A DNA stretch of 6,956 nucleotides, taken from positions 1-6,956 of the forward strand of contig SKUV01000269.1 in assembly GCA_007129775.1 (NCBI GenBank). Reading direction: 5' to 3'. The notes beneath the pieces are model-generated. The model did no database searches. It worked only from the letters and a program-made list of their open reading frames with translations, and was not told the DNA's origin. This DNA comes from Paracoccaceae bacterium. GTDB taxonomy: Bacteria > Pseudomonadota > Alphaproteobacteria > Rhodobacterales > Rhodobacteraceae. Below are positions 1-5,414 of this stretch, piece after piece; position 1 is the first letter of the stretch, and every line of letters starts with the position of its first letter. The translations under genes and the position numbers were made by a program.

Positions 1-1491
1 AAGGATCGCCTGCTGGAGGTCATCGGCGAATACGACGGCCTCGCCATCCGCTCTGCCACCAAGGCCACCGAAAAGCTGATCGGCGCCGCCAGGAACCTCA
101 AGGTCATCGGCCGCGCCGGCATCGGGGTGGACAATGTCGACATCTCCGCCGCCAGCAAACGCGGCGTGATCGTGATGAACACACCCTTCGGCAATTCGAT
201 CACCACCGCCGAGCACGCCATCGCCATGATGTTCGCCGTCGCCCGCCAGATCCCCGAAGCCAGCGTCAGCACCCATGCCGGCAAATGGGAGAAGAACCGA
301 TTCATGGGGGTGGAGTTGTTCAACAAGACCCTCGGCGTGATCGGTGCAGGCAATATCGGCGGCATCGTCTGCGACCGCGCGCTGGCACTGCAGATGAAGG
401 TTCTGGCCTATGATCCCTTCCTGTCCGAGGAACGCGCGCGCGCGATGGGGGTGACCAAGGTCGAACTGGACGACCTGCTGGCGCGGGCCGATTTCATCAC
501 CATGCATGTGCCGCTGACCGACAAGACCCGTAACATCCTGTCGGCCGAGAATATCGCCAAGACGAAAAAGGGCGTGCGCATCATCAACTGCGCCCGGGGC
601 GGTCTGGTGGACGAGGCCGCGCTGGCCGAGGCGCTGAAATCCGGCCATGTGGCCGGCGCCGCGCTCGATGTCTTCGCCGAGGAACCGGCGACGGAAAACC
701 CGCTCTTCGGCCTGCCGAACGTGGTCTGCACCCCGCATCTGGGCGCGTCCACCACCGAAGCGCAGGAAAACGTCGCCCTGCAGGTGGCCGAGCAGATGTC
801 GGATTACCTGCTGACCGGGGCGGTGCAAAATGCGCTCAACATGCCCTCTGTCACCGCCGAAGAGGCCGCGGTTATGGGGCCGTGGCTGAAACTGGCGGGC
901 CATCTGGGCGCCTTCGTGGGGCAACTGACGGACGAGCCGATCAAGGCCATCAACATCCTTTACGACGGGGCGGTGGCCGAGATGAACCTCGAGGCGCTGA
1001 ACTGCGGCGTGATCGCCGGGGTGATGGCGGCGACGAATCCGCAGGTGAACATGGTCTCGGCCCCGGTGGTGGCGCGCGAAAGGGGTATCCAGACCTCGAC
1101 CACACGGCAGGCCAAATCGGGCGTCTTCGATGCCTATATAAAGCTGACGGTGGTCACGCCCACGCGCGAACGCTCCATCGCGGGCACGGTGTTTTCGGAT
1201 GGCAAGCCGCGCTTTATCCAGATCAAGGGCATCACCATCGACGCCGAGGTGGGGGCGCATATGCTCTATACCACCAACCGCGACGTGCCCGGCATCATCG
1301 GCACGCTGGGCCAGACCCTGGGCAATGCGGGCGTGAATATCGCGAATTTCACGCTCGGCCGGTCCTCCGCCGGGGCGGATGCGATCGCGCTGCTGTATCT
1401 GGACGAACAGCCCCCCGCGGAAGCGCTGCAGGCGCTGCGCGCCACGGGCATGTTTCAGCAGATCCGGCCGCTGGCCTTCGAGGTGGCCTGA
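1..1491 (+). CDS. serA: D-3-phosphoglycerate dehydrogenase, 5' end cut by window edge
   Basis: Oxidises 3-phosphoglycerate to 3-phosphohydroxypyruvate with NAD, the committed step of serine synthesis in the cytoplasm. The frame is open from base 1, so 496 residues are visible; long-type SerA proteins run to about 530, so roughly 35 N-terminal residues lie outside. The GTG at 127 is an internal Val codon, since conserved sequence (DGLAIRSATK) precedes it. In visible numbering, the Rossmann motif GAGNIGG is at 115-121. The catalytic residues are Arg199 (NCARGG), Glu228 (DVFAEEP) and His246 (TPHLGAST). An allosteric substrate-binding (ASB) domain follows at about 285-395. The C-terminal ACT domain starts near 420, with NRDVPG at 426-431 and the GNAGVNI stretch typical of serine-binding ACT domains. 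Feedback inhibition by serine is known for the family, not shown here. In related bacteria serC often lies just upstream, outside this window. Identification is secure. Confidence 0.97.
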   Translation, partial: KDRLLEVIGEYDGLAIRSATKATEKLIGAARNLKVIGRAGIGVDNVDISAASKRGVIVMNTPFGNSITTAEHAIAMMFAVARQIPEASVSTHAGKWEKNRFMGVELFNKTLGVIGAGNIGGIVCDRALALQMKVLAYDPFLSEERARAMGVTKVELDDLLARADFITMHVPLTDKTRNILSAENIAKTKKGVRIINCARGGLVDEAALAEALKSGHVAGAALDVFAEEPATENPLFGLPNVVCTPHLGASTTEAQENVALQVAEQMSDYLLTGAVQNALNMPSVTAEEAAVMGPWLKLAGHLGAFVGQLTDEPIKAINILYDGAVAEMNLEALNCGVIAGVMAATNPQVNMVSAPVVARERGIQTSTTRQAKSGVFDAYIKLTVVTPTRERSIAGTVFSDGKPRFIQIKGITIDAEVGAHMLYTTNRDVPGIIGTLGQTLGNAGVNIANFTLGRSSAGADAIALLYLDEQPPAEALQALRATGMFQQIRPLAFEVA

Positions 1492-1503
1492 CGCCGCATC
1501 AAA

Positions 1504-1530
1504 CCCGGCGCTGCGACCAACAGCGCCGGG
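1504..1530 (+). terminator. Hairpin after serA, terminator-like
   Basis: A perfect 10-bp inverted repeat, CCCGGCGCTG at 1504-1513 and CAGCGCCGGG at 1521-1530, encloses a 7-nt loop. It starts 12 bp after the serA stop. No T-run follows, so classical intrinsic termination is uncertain. It could be a weak terminator, a 3'-end stabiliser, or an attenuator limiting read-through into the phosphatase gene. Confidence 0.65.
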
Positions 1531-1541
1531 CCCCACGGCAT

Positions 1542-1546
1542 GAGGG
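1542..1546 (+). promoter_or_regulatory. Ribosome binding site of the metallophosphatase gene
   Basis: GAGGG lies 6 nt before the ATG at 1553 and fixes that start. An ATG at 1540 is out of frame. The last three G residues sit in GGGCC (1544-1548), which can pair with GGCCC at 1529-1533. That second 5-bp stem would cover the ribosome binding site and overlaps the final two bases of the preceding hairpin. Confidence 0.6.
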
Positions 1547-1552
1547 CCGCGC

Positions 1553-2299
1553 ATGCGCAGCTATGCCATCGGTGATGTTCACGGGCAGCTGGAGCGGCTC
1601 CGCGCCGCCCATGACTGGATCGCCGCCGATCGCGCGGCCTGCGGCGATGCCGCATCACCGGTGATCCATCTGGGCGATCTGGTGGACCGTGGCCCCGACA
1701 GTTGCGGCATCATCGCCTATCTGATGGCCGGCCGGGACGCGGGCGCGCCGTGGATATTCCTGCAGGGCAATCATGACCGCATGTTCGCCGGTTTTCTGAA
1801 CGATCCGTTCAGGCAGGACCCCGGCCTGCGCTCCGAATTGTCGTGGCTGCACCCGGCGCTTGGCGGGATTGCGACGCTGGCATCCTACGGGGTGGCGCTG
1901 CCGGCCGACCGCCCCCTTGCGCTGGTCCATTCCGAGGCGGTCGCGCAGGTGCCGGGGGCGCATCGCGCCTTTCTGGCCGCCATGGCGCCCTTCCATCGGC
2001 GCGGCGAGGCGCTGTTCGTCCATGCCGGTATCCGCCCCGGCATCGCGCTGGCCGACCAGTCGCCGGACGATCTGTGCTGGATTCGCGAGCCGTTCCTGTC
2101 GGATACCTCGGATCACGGGTTTCTCGTGGTCCATGGCCACACCGCCATTCCCGAGGCGATGCATTACGGCAACCGCCTGAATATCGACACGCGGGCGGGC
2201 TATGGCGGCCCGGTCACGCCCGTGGTGATCGAAGGAAGGCAGGCATGGCGCCTCGGCCCCGGGGGCCGCAGCCCGCTGCCGCCGATGGGCCCGGTCTGA
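1553..2299 (+). CDS. PPP-family metallophosphatase (serine/threonine phosphatase-like)
   Basis: A 248-aa calcineurin-like phosphoesterase with the full PPP signature set: GDVHG at 7-11, GDLVDRG at 41-47, GNHDR at 72-76, FVHAGIRPG at 155-163 and VVHGHT at 192-197 (His194, His196). These Asp, His and Asn residues form the two-metal centre of the family. NIDTRAGYGG at 210-219 is the usual final strand region. The length fits single-domain bacterial PrpA/ApaH-like phosphatases. No signal peptide or membrane segment is visible, so it should be cytoplasmic. The substrate cannot be read from the sequence: phosphoprotein, dinucleoside polyphosphate or a small phosphomonoester are all possible. The gene follows serA by 61 bp with no clear promoter of its own, so it may depend on read-through past the intervening hairpin. 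It is unrelated to SerB, the usual phosphoserine phosphatase, which has a HAD fold. The family call is secure; the substrate is unknown. Confidence 0.92.
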   Translation: MRSYAIGDVHGQLERLRAAHDWIAADRAACGDAASPVIHLGDLVDRGPDSCGIIAYLMAGRDAGAPWIFLQGNHDRMFAGFLNDPFRQDPGLRSELSWLHPALGGIATLASYGVALPADRPLALVHSEAVAQVPGAHRAFLAAMAPFHRRGEALFVHAGIRPGIALADQSPDDLCWIREPFLSDTSDHGFLVVHGHTAIPEAMHYGNRLNIDTRAGYGGPVTPVVIEGRQAWRLGPGGRSPLPPMGPV

Positions 2300-2301
2300 G
2301 C

Positions 2302-2329
2302 CCGGCCTGCGGGCGGTCGCCCGGGCCGG
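2302..2329 (+). terminator. Hairpin after the metallophosphatase gene, terminator-like
   Basis: The outer stem pairs CCGGCC (2302-2307) with GGCCGG (2324-2329). The inner stem pairs CGGGC (2310-2314) with GCCCG (2319-2323) around a GGTC loop. The only flaw is a 2-nt TG bulge on the left arm. It begins 3 bases after the stop codon. No T-run follows. The rest of this 148-bp gap (to 2447) shows no convincing promoter boxes. Confidence 0.6.
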
Positions 2330-2433
2330 CCATGCCGCGCGCCGCCCTCTGGCCGAATGCAGGCTTTTGTGCCATCAAGGCGGGCGCTGGACGAAAGCGG
2401 CGTTGCCGCCCCCCTGCCGCGCTGCCACCATCC

Positions 2434-2438
2434 GAGGA
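2434..2438 (+). promoter_or_regulatory. Ribosome binding site of the DapA-family gene
   Basis: GAGGA lies 9 nt before the ATG at 2448. This selects that start over an in-frame ATG at 2367, whose 27 extra residues do not resemble the family N-terminus. An ATG at 2438 is out of frame. Confidence 0.6.
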
Positions 2439-2447
2439 TGCCCGAGA

Positions 2448-3338
2448 ATGCCCCACCCGATAGAGCTTTACGTGCCCGCCATCACCCCCTTTGCGGCCGA
2501 TCTTTCGGTGGATCACGCCCGCCTCGTGGCCCATGGCAAGGCGCTGATTGCCGCCGGGGCCCATGGCCTCGCGCCCTTCGGCACGACGAGCGAGGCGAAT
2601 TCGCTTTCCGTGGCCGAACGCATGGCAGCGCTGGAGGCGCTGGTGGAGGGCGGCATCGCCCCCGGAGTGCTGATCCCCGGCACCGGCTGCTGTGCGGCGC
2701 CCGACAGCATCACGCTGAGCGCCCATGCCACGCGGCTGGGCTGCAAGGGGGTGCTGATGCTGCCGCCCTTCTATTACAAGGGCGTCTCCGATGACGGCAT
2801 CTTTGCCGCCTTCGCGCAGGTGATCGAGGCCGTGGGCAGCACGCGGCTGGGTGTTTACCTCTATCACATCCCGCAGATGTCGGGCGTCGCGATCCCGCTC
2901 GCGGTGATCGAGCGGTTGCTGCTCGCCTATCCCGGCACGATCCGCGGGCTCAAAGACAGTTCCGGGAAATGGGAATATTCGCGCGACGTGATCGTGAACT
3001 TTCCCGAAATCGCGACCTATTCGGCAAGCGAGGCGATGATCCCCGACAATGCACGCACCGGCGGCGCGGGCTGCATCAGCGCCAGCGCCAATGTGAACCC
3101 GGCCGGGATCCGCCGCCTGATCGACGCACTGGGCACCGAACACGAGCCCGCGGCGCTGGAGCAGGTGTGCGCCCTGCGCAGCCTTTTCGAGGCGCTGCCG
3201 CTGATCCCGGCGATCAAGGCGGCCGTGGCCGCCCGGACGGGTGATCCCGAATATGCCCGCCTGCGCCCGCCTTTCGTGCCGCTGCCCGAGGAACACCGCG
3301 CCGAGGTGGCGCGCGCCGTTGCGCTGGCCGCGGGCTGA
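2448..3338 (+). CDS. DapA-superfamily aldolase/lyase, substrate unknown
   Basis: A 296-aa single-domain TIM-barrel protein of the dihydrodipicolinate synthase / N-acetylneuraminate lyase superfamily, close to the usual 290-300 aa. These enzymes form a Schiff base between a lysine and pyruvate or another 2-keto acid. Visible are FGTTSEANSLS (44-54, equivalent to the GTTGE loop with Thr44/Thr45 of E. coli DapA), PPFYY (106-110), YLYHIP (137-142, Tyr139 equivalent to Tyr133) and GLKDSSG (167-173, with Schiff-base Lys169). Tyr110 aligns with Tyr107. DapA has Arg138, which binds the carboxylate of aspartate semialdehyde, five residues after the catalytic Tyr; here that position is Met144. The protein is therefore probably not the lysine-pathway enzyme but a paralogue acting on another 2-keto acid. 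The gene stands alone on its strand, flanked by hairpins, and faces an aldehyde dehydrogenase gene. Alternatives are a sugar-acid aldolase or dehydratase. The family is secure; the reaction is not assigned. Confidence 0.88.
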   Translation: MPHPIELYVPAITPFAADLSVDHARLVAHGKALIAAGAHGLAPFGTTSEANSLSVAERMAALEALVEGGIAPGVLIPGTGCCAAPDSITLSAHATRLGCKGVLMLPPFYYKGVSDDGIFAAFAQVIEAVGSTRLGVYLYHIPQMSGVAIPLAVIERLLLAYPGTIRGLKDSSGKWEYSRDVIVNFPEIATYSASEAMIPDNARTGGAGCISASANVNPAGIRRLIDALGTEHEPAALEQVCALRSLFEALPLIPAIKAAVAARTGDPEYARLRPPFVPLPEEHRAEVARAVALAAG

Positions 3339-3355
3339 GCCGCCGTTCGGCAAGC

Positions 3356-3378
3356 GGGGCTGCGGGTGGCGCAGCCCC
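3356..3378. terminator. Bidirectional hairpin between convergent genes
   Basis: A perfect 9-bp inverted repeat, GGGGCTGCG (3356-3364) and CGCAGCCCC (3370-3378), encloses a 5-nt loop. It fills most of the 48-bp gap between two converging stop codons, the expected place for a shared terminator. There is no T-run on either side. Confidence 0.7.
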
Positions 3379-3386
3379 GGCAGGCG

Positions 3387-4826
3387 TCAGTCCGCGCCCC
3401 AGCCCGAGACCGCCTTGACCTCGAGGAAATCCTCGATCCCCCAGACCCCGCCTTCGCGGCCATTGCCCGATTGCTTCATCCCGCCGAAGGGGCTGCCGGC
3501 GCCGCGGCTCTTGCCGTTCATCTCGACCATGCCGGAGCGCAGCCGCCGCGCCATGCGCTGGCGTTTCGCATCGTCTTGGGACTGCACGTAATTCGTCAGC
3601 CCGTAAACCGTGTCATTGGCGATCGCCAGCGCCTCGGCCTCGTCCGAAAAGGGAATGATCGACAGCACCGGACCGAATATCTCTTCCCGCGCGATGGTCA
3701 TGGCGTTGTTCACATCGGCAAAAACGGTCGGACGCACGAAATAGCCCCGGTTCATGCCTTCGGGCCGGCCCGACCCGCCAGCGACCAGCCGCGCGCCCTC
3801 GTCAATTCCCTTCTGGATCAGGTCCTGCACCTTGTCGAACTGCGCCGCGCTCACGACCGGCCCGATATGCTTGCCCGGCTCGCTCGAAGGGCCGACGCGC
3901 GTCGCCTCGGCCTGTTCGCGCGCGGCTTCCACCGCGCGGTCGTAGACATCGCGCTGCACCAGCATCCGCGTCGGCGCGTTGCAGCTTTGCCCGGCGTTGT
4001 TGAAACAGTGTTGCGCGCCCCGGCGCACCGCGTCTTCGTCGGCATCGGCGAAGACGATATTCGCCCCCTTGCCGCCCAGTTCCAGATGCACCCGTTTCAG
4101 CGTCTCGGCCGCGGATTTCGAAATCGCGATGCCCGCGCGGGTGGAGCCGGTGAAGCTGACCATATCGATATCGGGATGGGCCGAAAGCTGGCTGCCCACG
4201 CCCACGCCATCCCCGTTCACGAGGTTGAACACGCCCGCCGGCACCCCGGCCTCGTCGAGAATCTCGGCGAACAGCAGCGACGACATGGGCGCCACCTCGG
4301 AAGGCTTGAGCACCATGGTGCAGCCCGCAAGCAGCGCCGGGATGGTCTTGAGCGTGACCTGATTCATCGGCCAGTTCCACGGCGTGATCAGGGCACAGAC
4401 GCCCACGGCCTCCTTGATGATCCGGTCGTCCGGGGCGTGATCGCCCAGTGGCGCGGTAAAGGCGATCTGCTCGAACGCCTTGATGAAATTGCCGATATGC
4501 CACGATCCCGCCGGCACCTGCGCAGAGCGCGCGTAATCGATGGGCGCGCCCATCTCGTGGCTGATGGCCTGCGCCATATCCTCGGCCCGGGCCTTGTAGA
4601 GATCGAGGATGCGCTGCACCAGCGCCAGACGCTCGCGCGGGTCGCTGTAGGCCCAGCCGTCGAAGGCCGCGCGCGCCGCGGCCACGGCGGCATCGGTATC
4701 GGCCTGTCCGCCGAGCGCGATCTCGGCAAAGGGCTCTTCGGTCGCCGGGTCGATCACCGGCAGGCTGTCGCCCGATTGCGCGGCCACCCATGCGCCATTG
4801 ATGTAGAATTCGCGTGCTTGCTGCAT
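3387..4826 (-). CDS. NAD(P)-dependent aldehyde dehydrogenase
   Basis: A 479-aa cytosolic ALDH-superfamily enzyme that oxidises an aldehyde to the carboxylic acid through a cysteine thioester. All core motifs are present: TPWNWP (148-153, with Asn151 stabilising the intermediate), LKPSE (173-177, cofactor ribose contacts), FTGSTRAG (225-232), LELGGKG (248-254, general base Glu249), GQSCNAPTR (279-287, nucleophile Cys282) and EEIFGPV (381-387). Length is normal and no residue is missing. The start at 4826 is supported by AGGAAG 7 nt upstream; a start at 4865 would add 13 unconserved residues. The GQSCNAPTRM active-site context recalls, from memory, ALDHs acting on semialdehydes and omega-oxo acids (3-succinoylsemialdehyde-pyridine or CddD-like), but the substrate cannot be fixed. 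Its 3' end meets the DapA-like gene. Its start lies 115 bp from the end of the unknown 124-aa gene on the same strand. The family is certain; the specificity is open. Confidence 0.95.
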   Translation of the reverse strand: MQQAREFYINGAWVAAQSGDSLPVIDPATEEPFAEIALGGQADTDAAVAAARAAFDGWAYSDPRERLALVQRILDLYKARAEDMAQAISHEMGAPIDYARSAQVPAGSWHIGNFIKAFEQIAFTAPLGDHAPDDRIIKEAVGVCALITPWNWPMNQVTLKTIPALLAGCTMVLKPSEVAPMSSLLFAEILDEAGVPAGVFNLVNGDGVGVGSQLSAHPDIDMVSFTGSTRAGIAISKSAAETLKRVHLELGGKGANIVFADADEDAVRRGAQHCFNNAGQSCNAPTRMLVQRDVYDRAVEAAREQAEATRVGPSSEPGKHIGPVVSAAQFDKVQDLIQKGIDEGARLVAGGSGRPEGMNRGYFVRPTVFADVNNAMTIAREEIFGPVLSIIPFSDEAEALAIANDTVYGLTNYVQSQDDAKRQRMARRLRSGMVEMNGKSRGAGSPFGGMKQSGNGREGGVWGIEDFLEVKAVSGWGAD

Positions 4827-4833
4827 GTCATGT

Positions 4834-4839
4834 CTTCCT
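4834..4839 (-). promoter_or_regulatory. Ribosome binding site of the aldehyde dehydrogenase gene
   Basis: Read on the minus strand this is AGGAAG, 7 nt before the ATG whose first base is 4826. It decides that start over an in-frame upstream ATG at 4865. Confidence 0.6.
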
Positions 4840-4865
4840 GATGCGGTTTGGCCACAAGGTGTCAC

Positions 4866-4880
4866 TGCGCGCGGCGCGCA
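4866..4880. repeat. 15-bp GC-rich palindrome upstream of the aldehyde dehydrogenase gene
   Basis: TGCGCGC and GCGCGCA flank a single central G, a perfect 7-bp inverted repeat. It lies 39 bp before the aldehyde dehydrogenase start, where a promoter or operator could be. On the minus strand it directly follows TTGA. Its 13-bp core GCGCGCCGCGCGC (minus strand) recurs on the plus strand at 5352-5364. No good -10 box accompanies it. Operator function is inference, and short GC palindromes are common in such DNA. Confidence 0.4.
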
Positions 4881-4941
4881 TCAAGGGGCCACTGTCGACC
4901 ATTGCGAGCAGGGCAGCGCAGGCGGTTCGCAGCGCGCGGGC

Positions 4942-5316
4942 TCAGCGCAGGAACAGGAACCACAAGACGAGAAGGATCAGGGCGAATACCGTCAGGTTCA
5001 CCCATATATTCCGGCTCACCTCGGCCAGAAACCGCATCCGGCGCACGCCCTGCGGAAGCCCGTTGAGGTGCTTGAGGCAGGTCTCGTAAGCCGTGGCCAG
5101 CCGGGCGTAATCCACCCGGCGCAGATCGGCCGGATCATCGGTCAGCGATGCGGCCTCGGCCAGCACCCGCAACTCCCTGGCCACCGATTTCGGCACATGG
5201 CGTTCGGCCTTGAGCAGATAGCGCGCGGTGTCCAGCCCCTTGCGCGGCAGGCGCAGGCGGTCTTCGACCAGCGCGGCGATACGCTCGGCCATCTGGCGGA
5301 TCGAGGCGGCACTCAT
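4942..5316 (-). CDS. Uncharacterised protein with one C-terminal membrane helix (tail-anchored)
   Basis: I do not recognise a family. The 124-aa product has a soluble, probably all-helical part (1-103) rich in Ala, Leu and Arg, and a single strongly hydrophobic segment at 104-123 ending in one Arg. There is no signal peptide. This layout is that of a tail-anchored protein. Arg92, Arg93, Arg95 and Arg102 just before the helix suggest the soluble part stays in the cytoplasm (positive-inside rule). No catalytic motif or metal-binding cluster is visible; the single Cys is Cys80. The start at 5316 is supported by AGGAG 9 nt upstream; an ATG at 5346 would add 10 residues but has no such support. 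It is divergent from the hydrolase gene (98 bp between starts) and 115 bp upstream of the aldehyde dehydrogenase gene on the same strand. Coding status is supported by a good ribosome binding site, a coherent membrane segment and a snug fit between neighbours. Confidence 0.8.
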   Translation of the reverse strand: MSAASIRQMAERIAALVEDRLRLPRKGLDTARYLLKAERHVPKSVARELRVLAEAASLTDDPADLRRVDYARLATAYETCLKHLNGLPQGVRRMRFLAEVSRNIWVNLTVFALILLVLWFLFLR

Positions 5317-5325
5317 GGCGGCAGG

Positions 5326-5330
5326 CTCCT
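5326..5330 (-). promoter_or_regulatory. Ribosome binding site of the 124-aa membrane protein gene
   Basis: Read on the minus strand this is AGGAG, 9 nt before the ATG whose first base is 5316. It is among the best ribosome binding sites in the window and fixes the start. Confidence 0.65.
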
Positions 5331-5342
5331 GTGACTGGCGGC

Positions 5343-5371
5343 ACATTAGGCGCGCGCCGCGCGCCGCTCAA
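5343..5371 (-). promoter_or_regulatory. Candidate promoter of the 124-aa membrane protein gene
   Basis: On the minus strand, TTGAGC (5371-5366; first four bases match TTGACA) and TAATGT (5348-5343; a weak match to TATAAT) are exactly 17 bp apart. The spacer is the 17-bp palindrome described separately. Transcription would start near 5336, giving a leader of about 20 nt that carries the ribosome binding site. The -10 box is poor, so this is only a candidate. Confidence 0.35.
5349..5365. repeat. 17-bp GC-rich palindrome in the divergent intergenic region
   Basis: GGCGCGCG and CGCGCGCC flank one central C, a perfect 8-bp inverted repeat. It sits between two divergent genes, 32 bp from the minus-strand start and 49 bp from the plus-strand start. 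It shares a 13-bp core with the palindrome at 4866-4880. It might be an operator serving either gene; this is inference. Confidence 0.45.
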
Positions 5372-5414
5372 TAGGGGCTGGAAGCGCGGGCACGCGCGGG
5401 CTATCAGGCGCGGC

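Noticed and set aside
432..443. A run of alternating CG in serA.
   Set aside because: It encodes Arg-Ala-Arg-Ala in frame and is explained by GC-rich codon use.
882..1664. A 260-codon plus-strand frame overlapping the end of serA and the start of the phosphatase gene.
   Set aside because: It lies in an alternative frame of two well-supported genes and encodes a Gly/Arg-rich product with no family resemblance.
2364..2392. TTGTGC followed after 17 bp by GACGAA as a promoter for the DapA-family gene.
   Set aside because: The -10 candidate matches the consensus at only two positions.
2214..3353. A 379-codon open frame on the minus strand opposite the DapA-family gene.
   Set aside because: Arg/Gly/His-rich, no domain, and it runs across the hairpin and intergenic region. 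It is explained as a GC-driven shadow.
3366..4841. A 491-codon open frame on the plus strand, antisense to the aldehyde dehydrogenase gene.
   Set aside because: Its product is a His/Arg/Ala-rich composition with no recognisable motif, typical of the antisense shadow of a GC-rich gene. The opposite strand carries every ALDH motif.
4914..4951. A 9-bp direct repeat, CAGCGCAGG, on either side of the stop of the 124-aa gene.
   Set aside because: Two short GC-rich copies with no further copies or structure nearby; likely chance.
5378..5407. Possible plus-strand promoter for the hydrolase, CTGGAA and TATCAG, 18 bp apart.
   Set aside because: Only 3 and 4 of 6 matches, and transcription would begin at the start codon itself, requiring a leaderless mRNA. 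Too weak to annotate.
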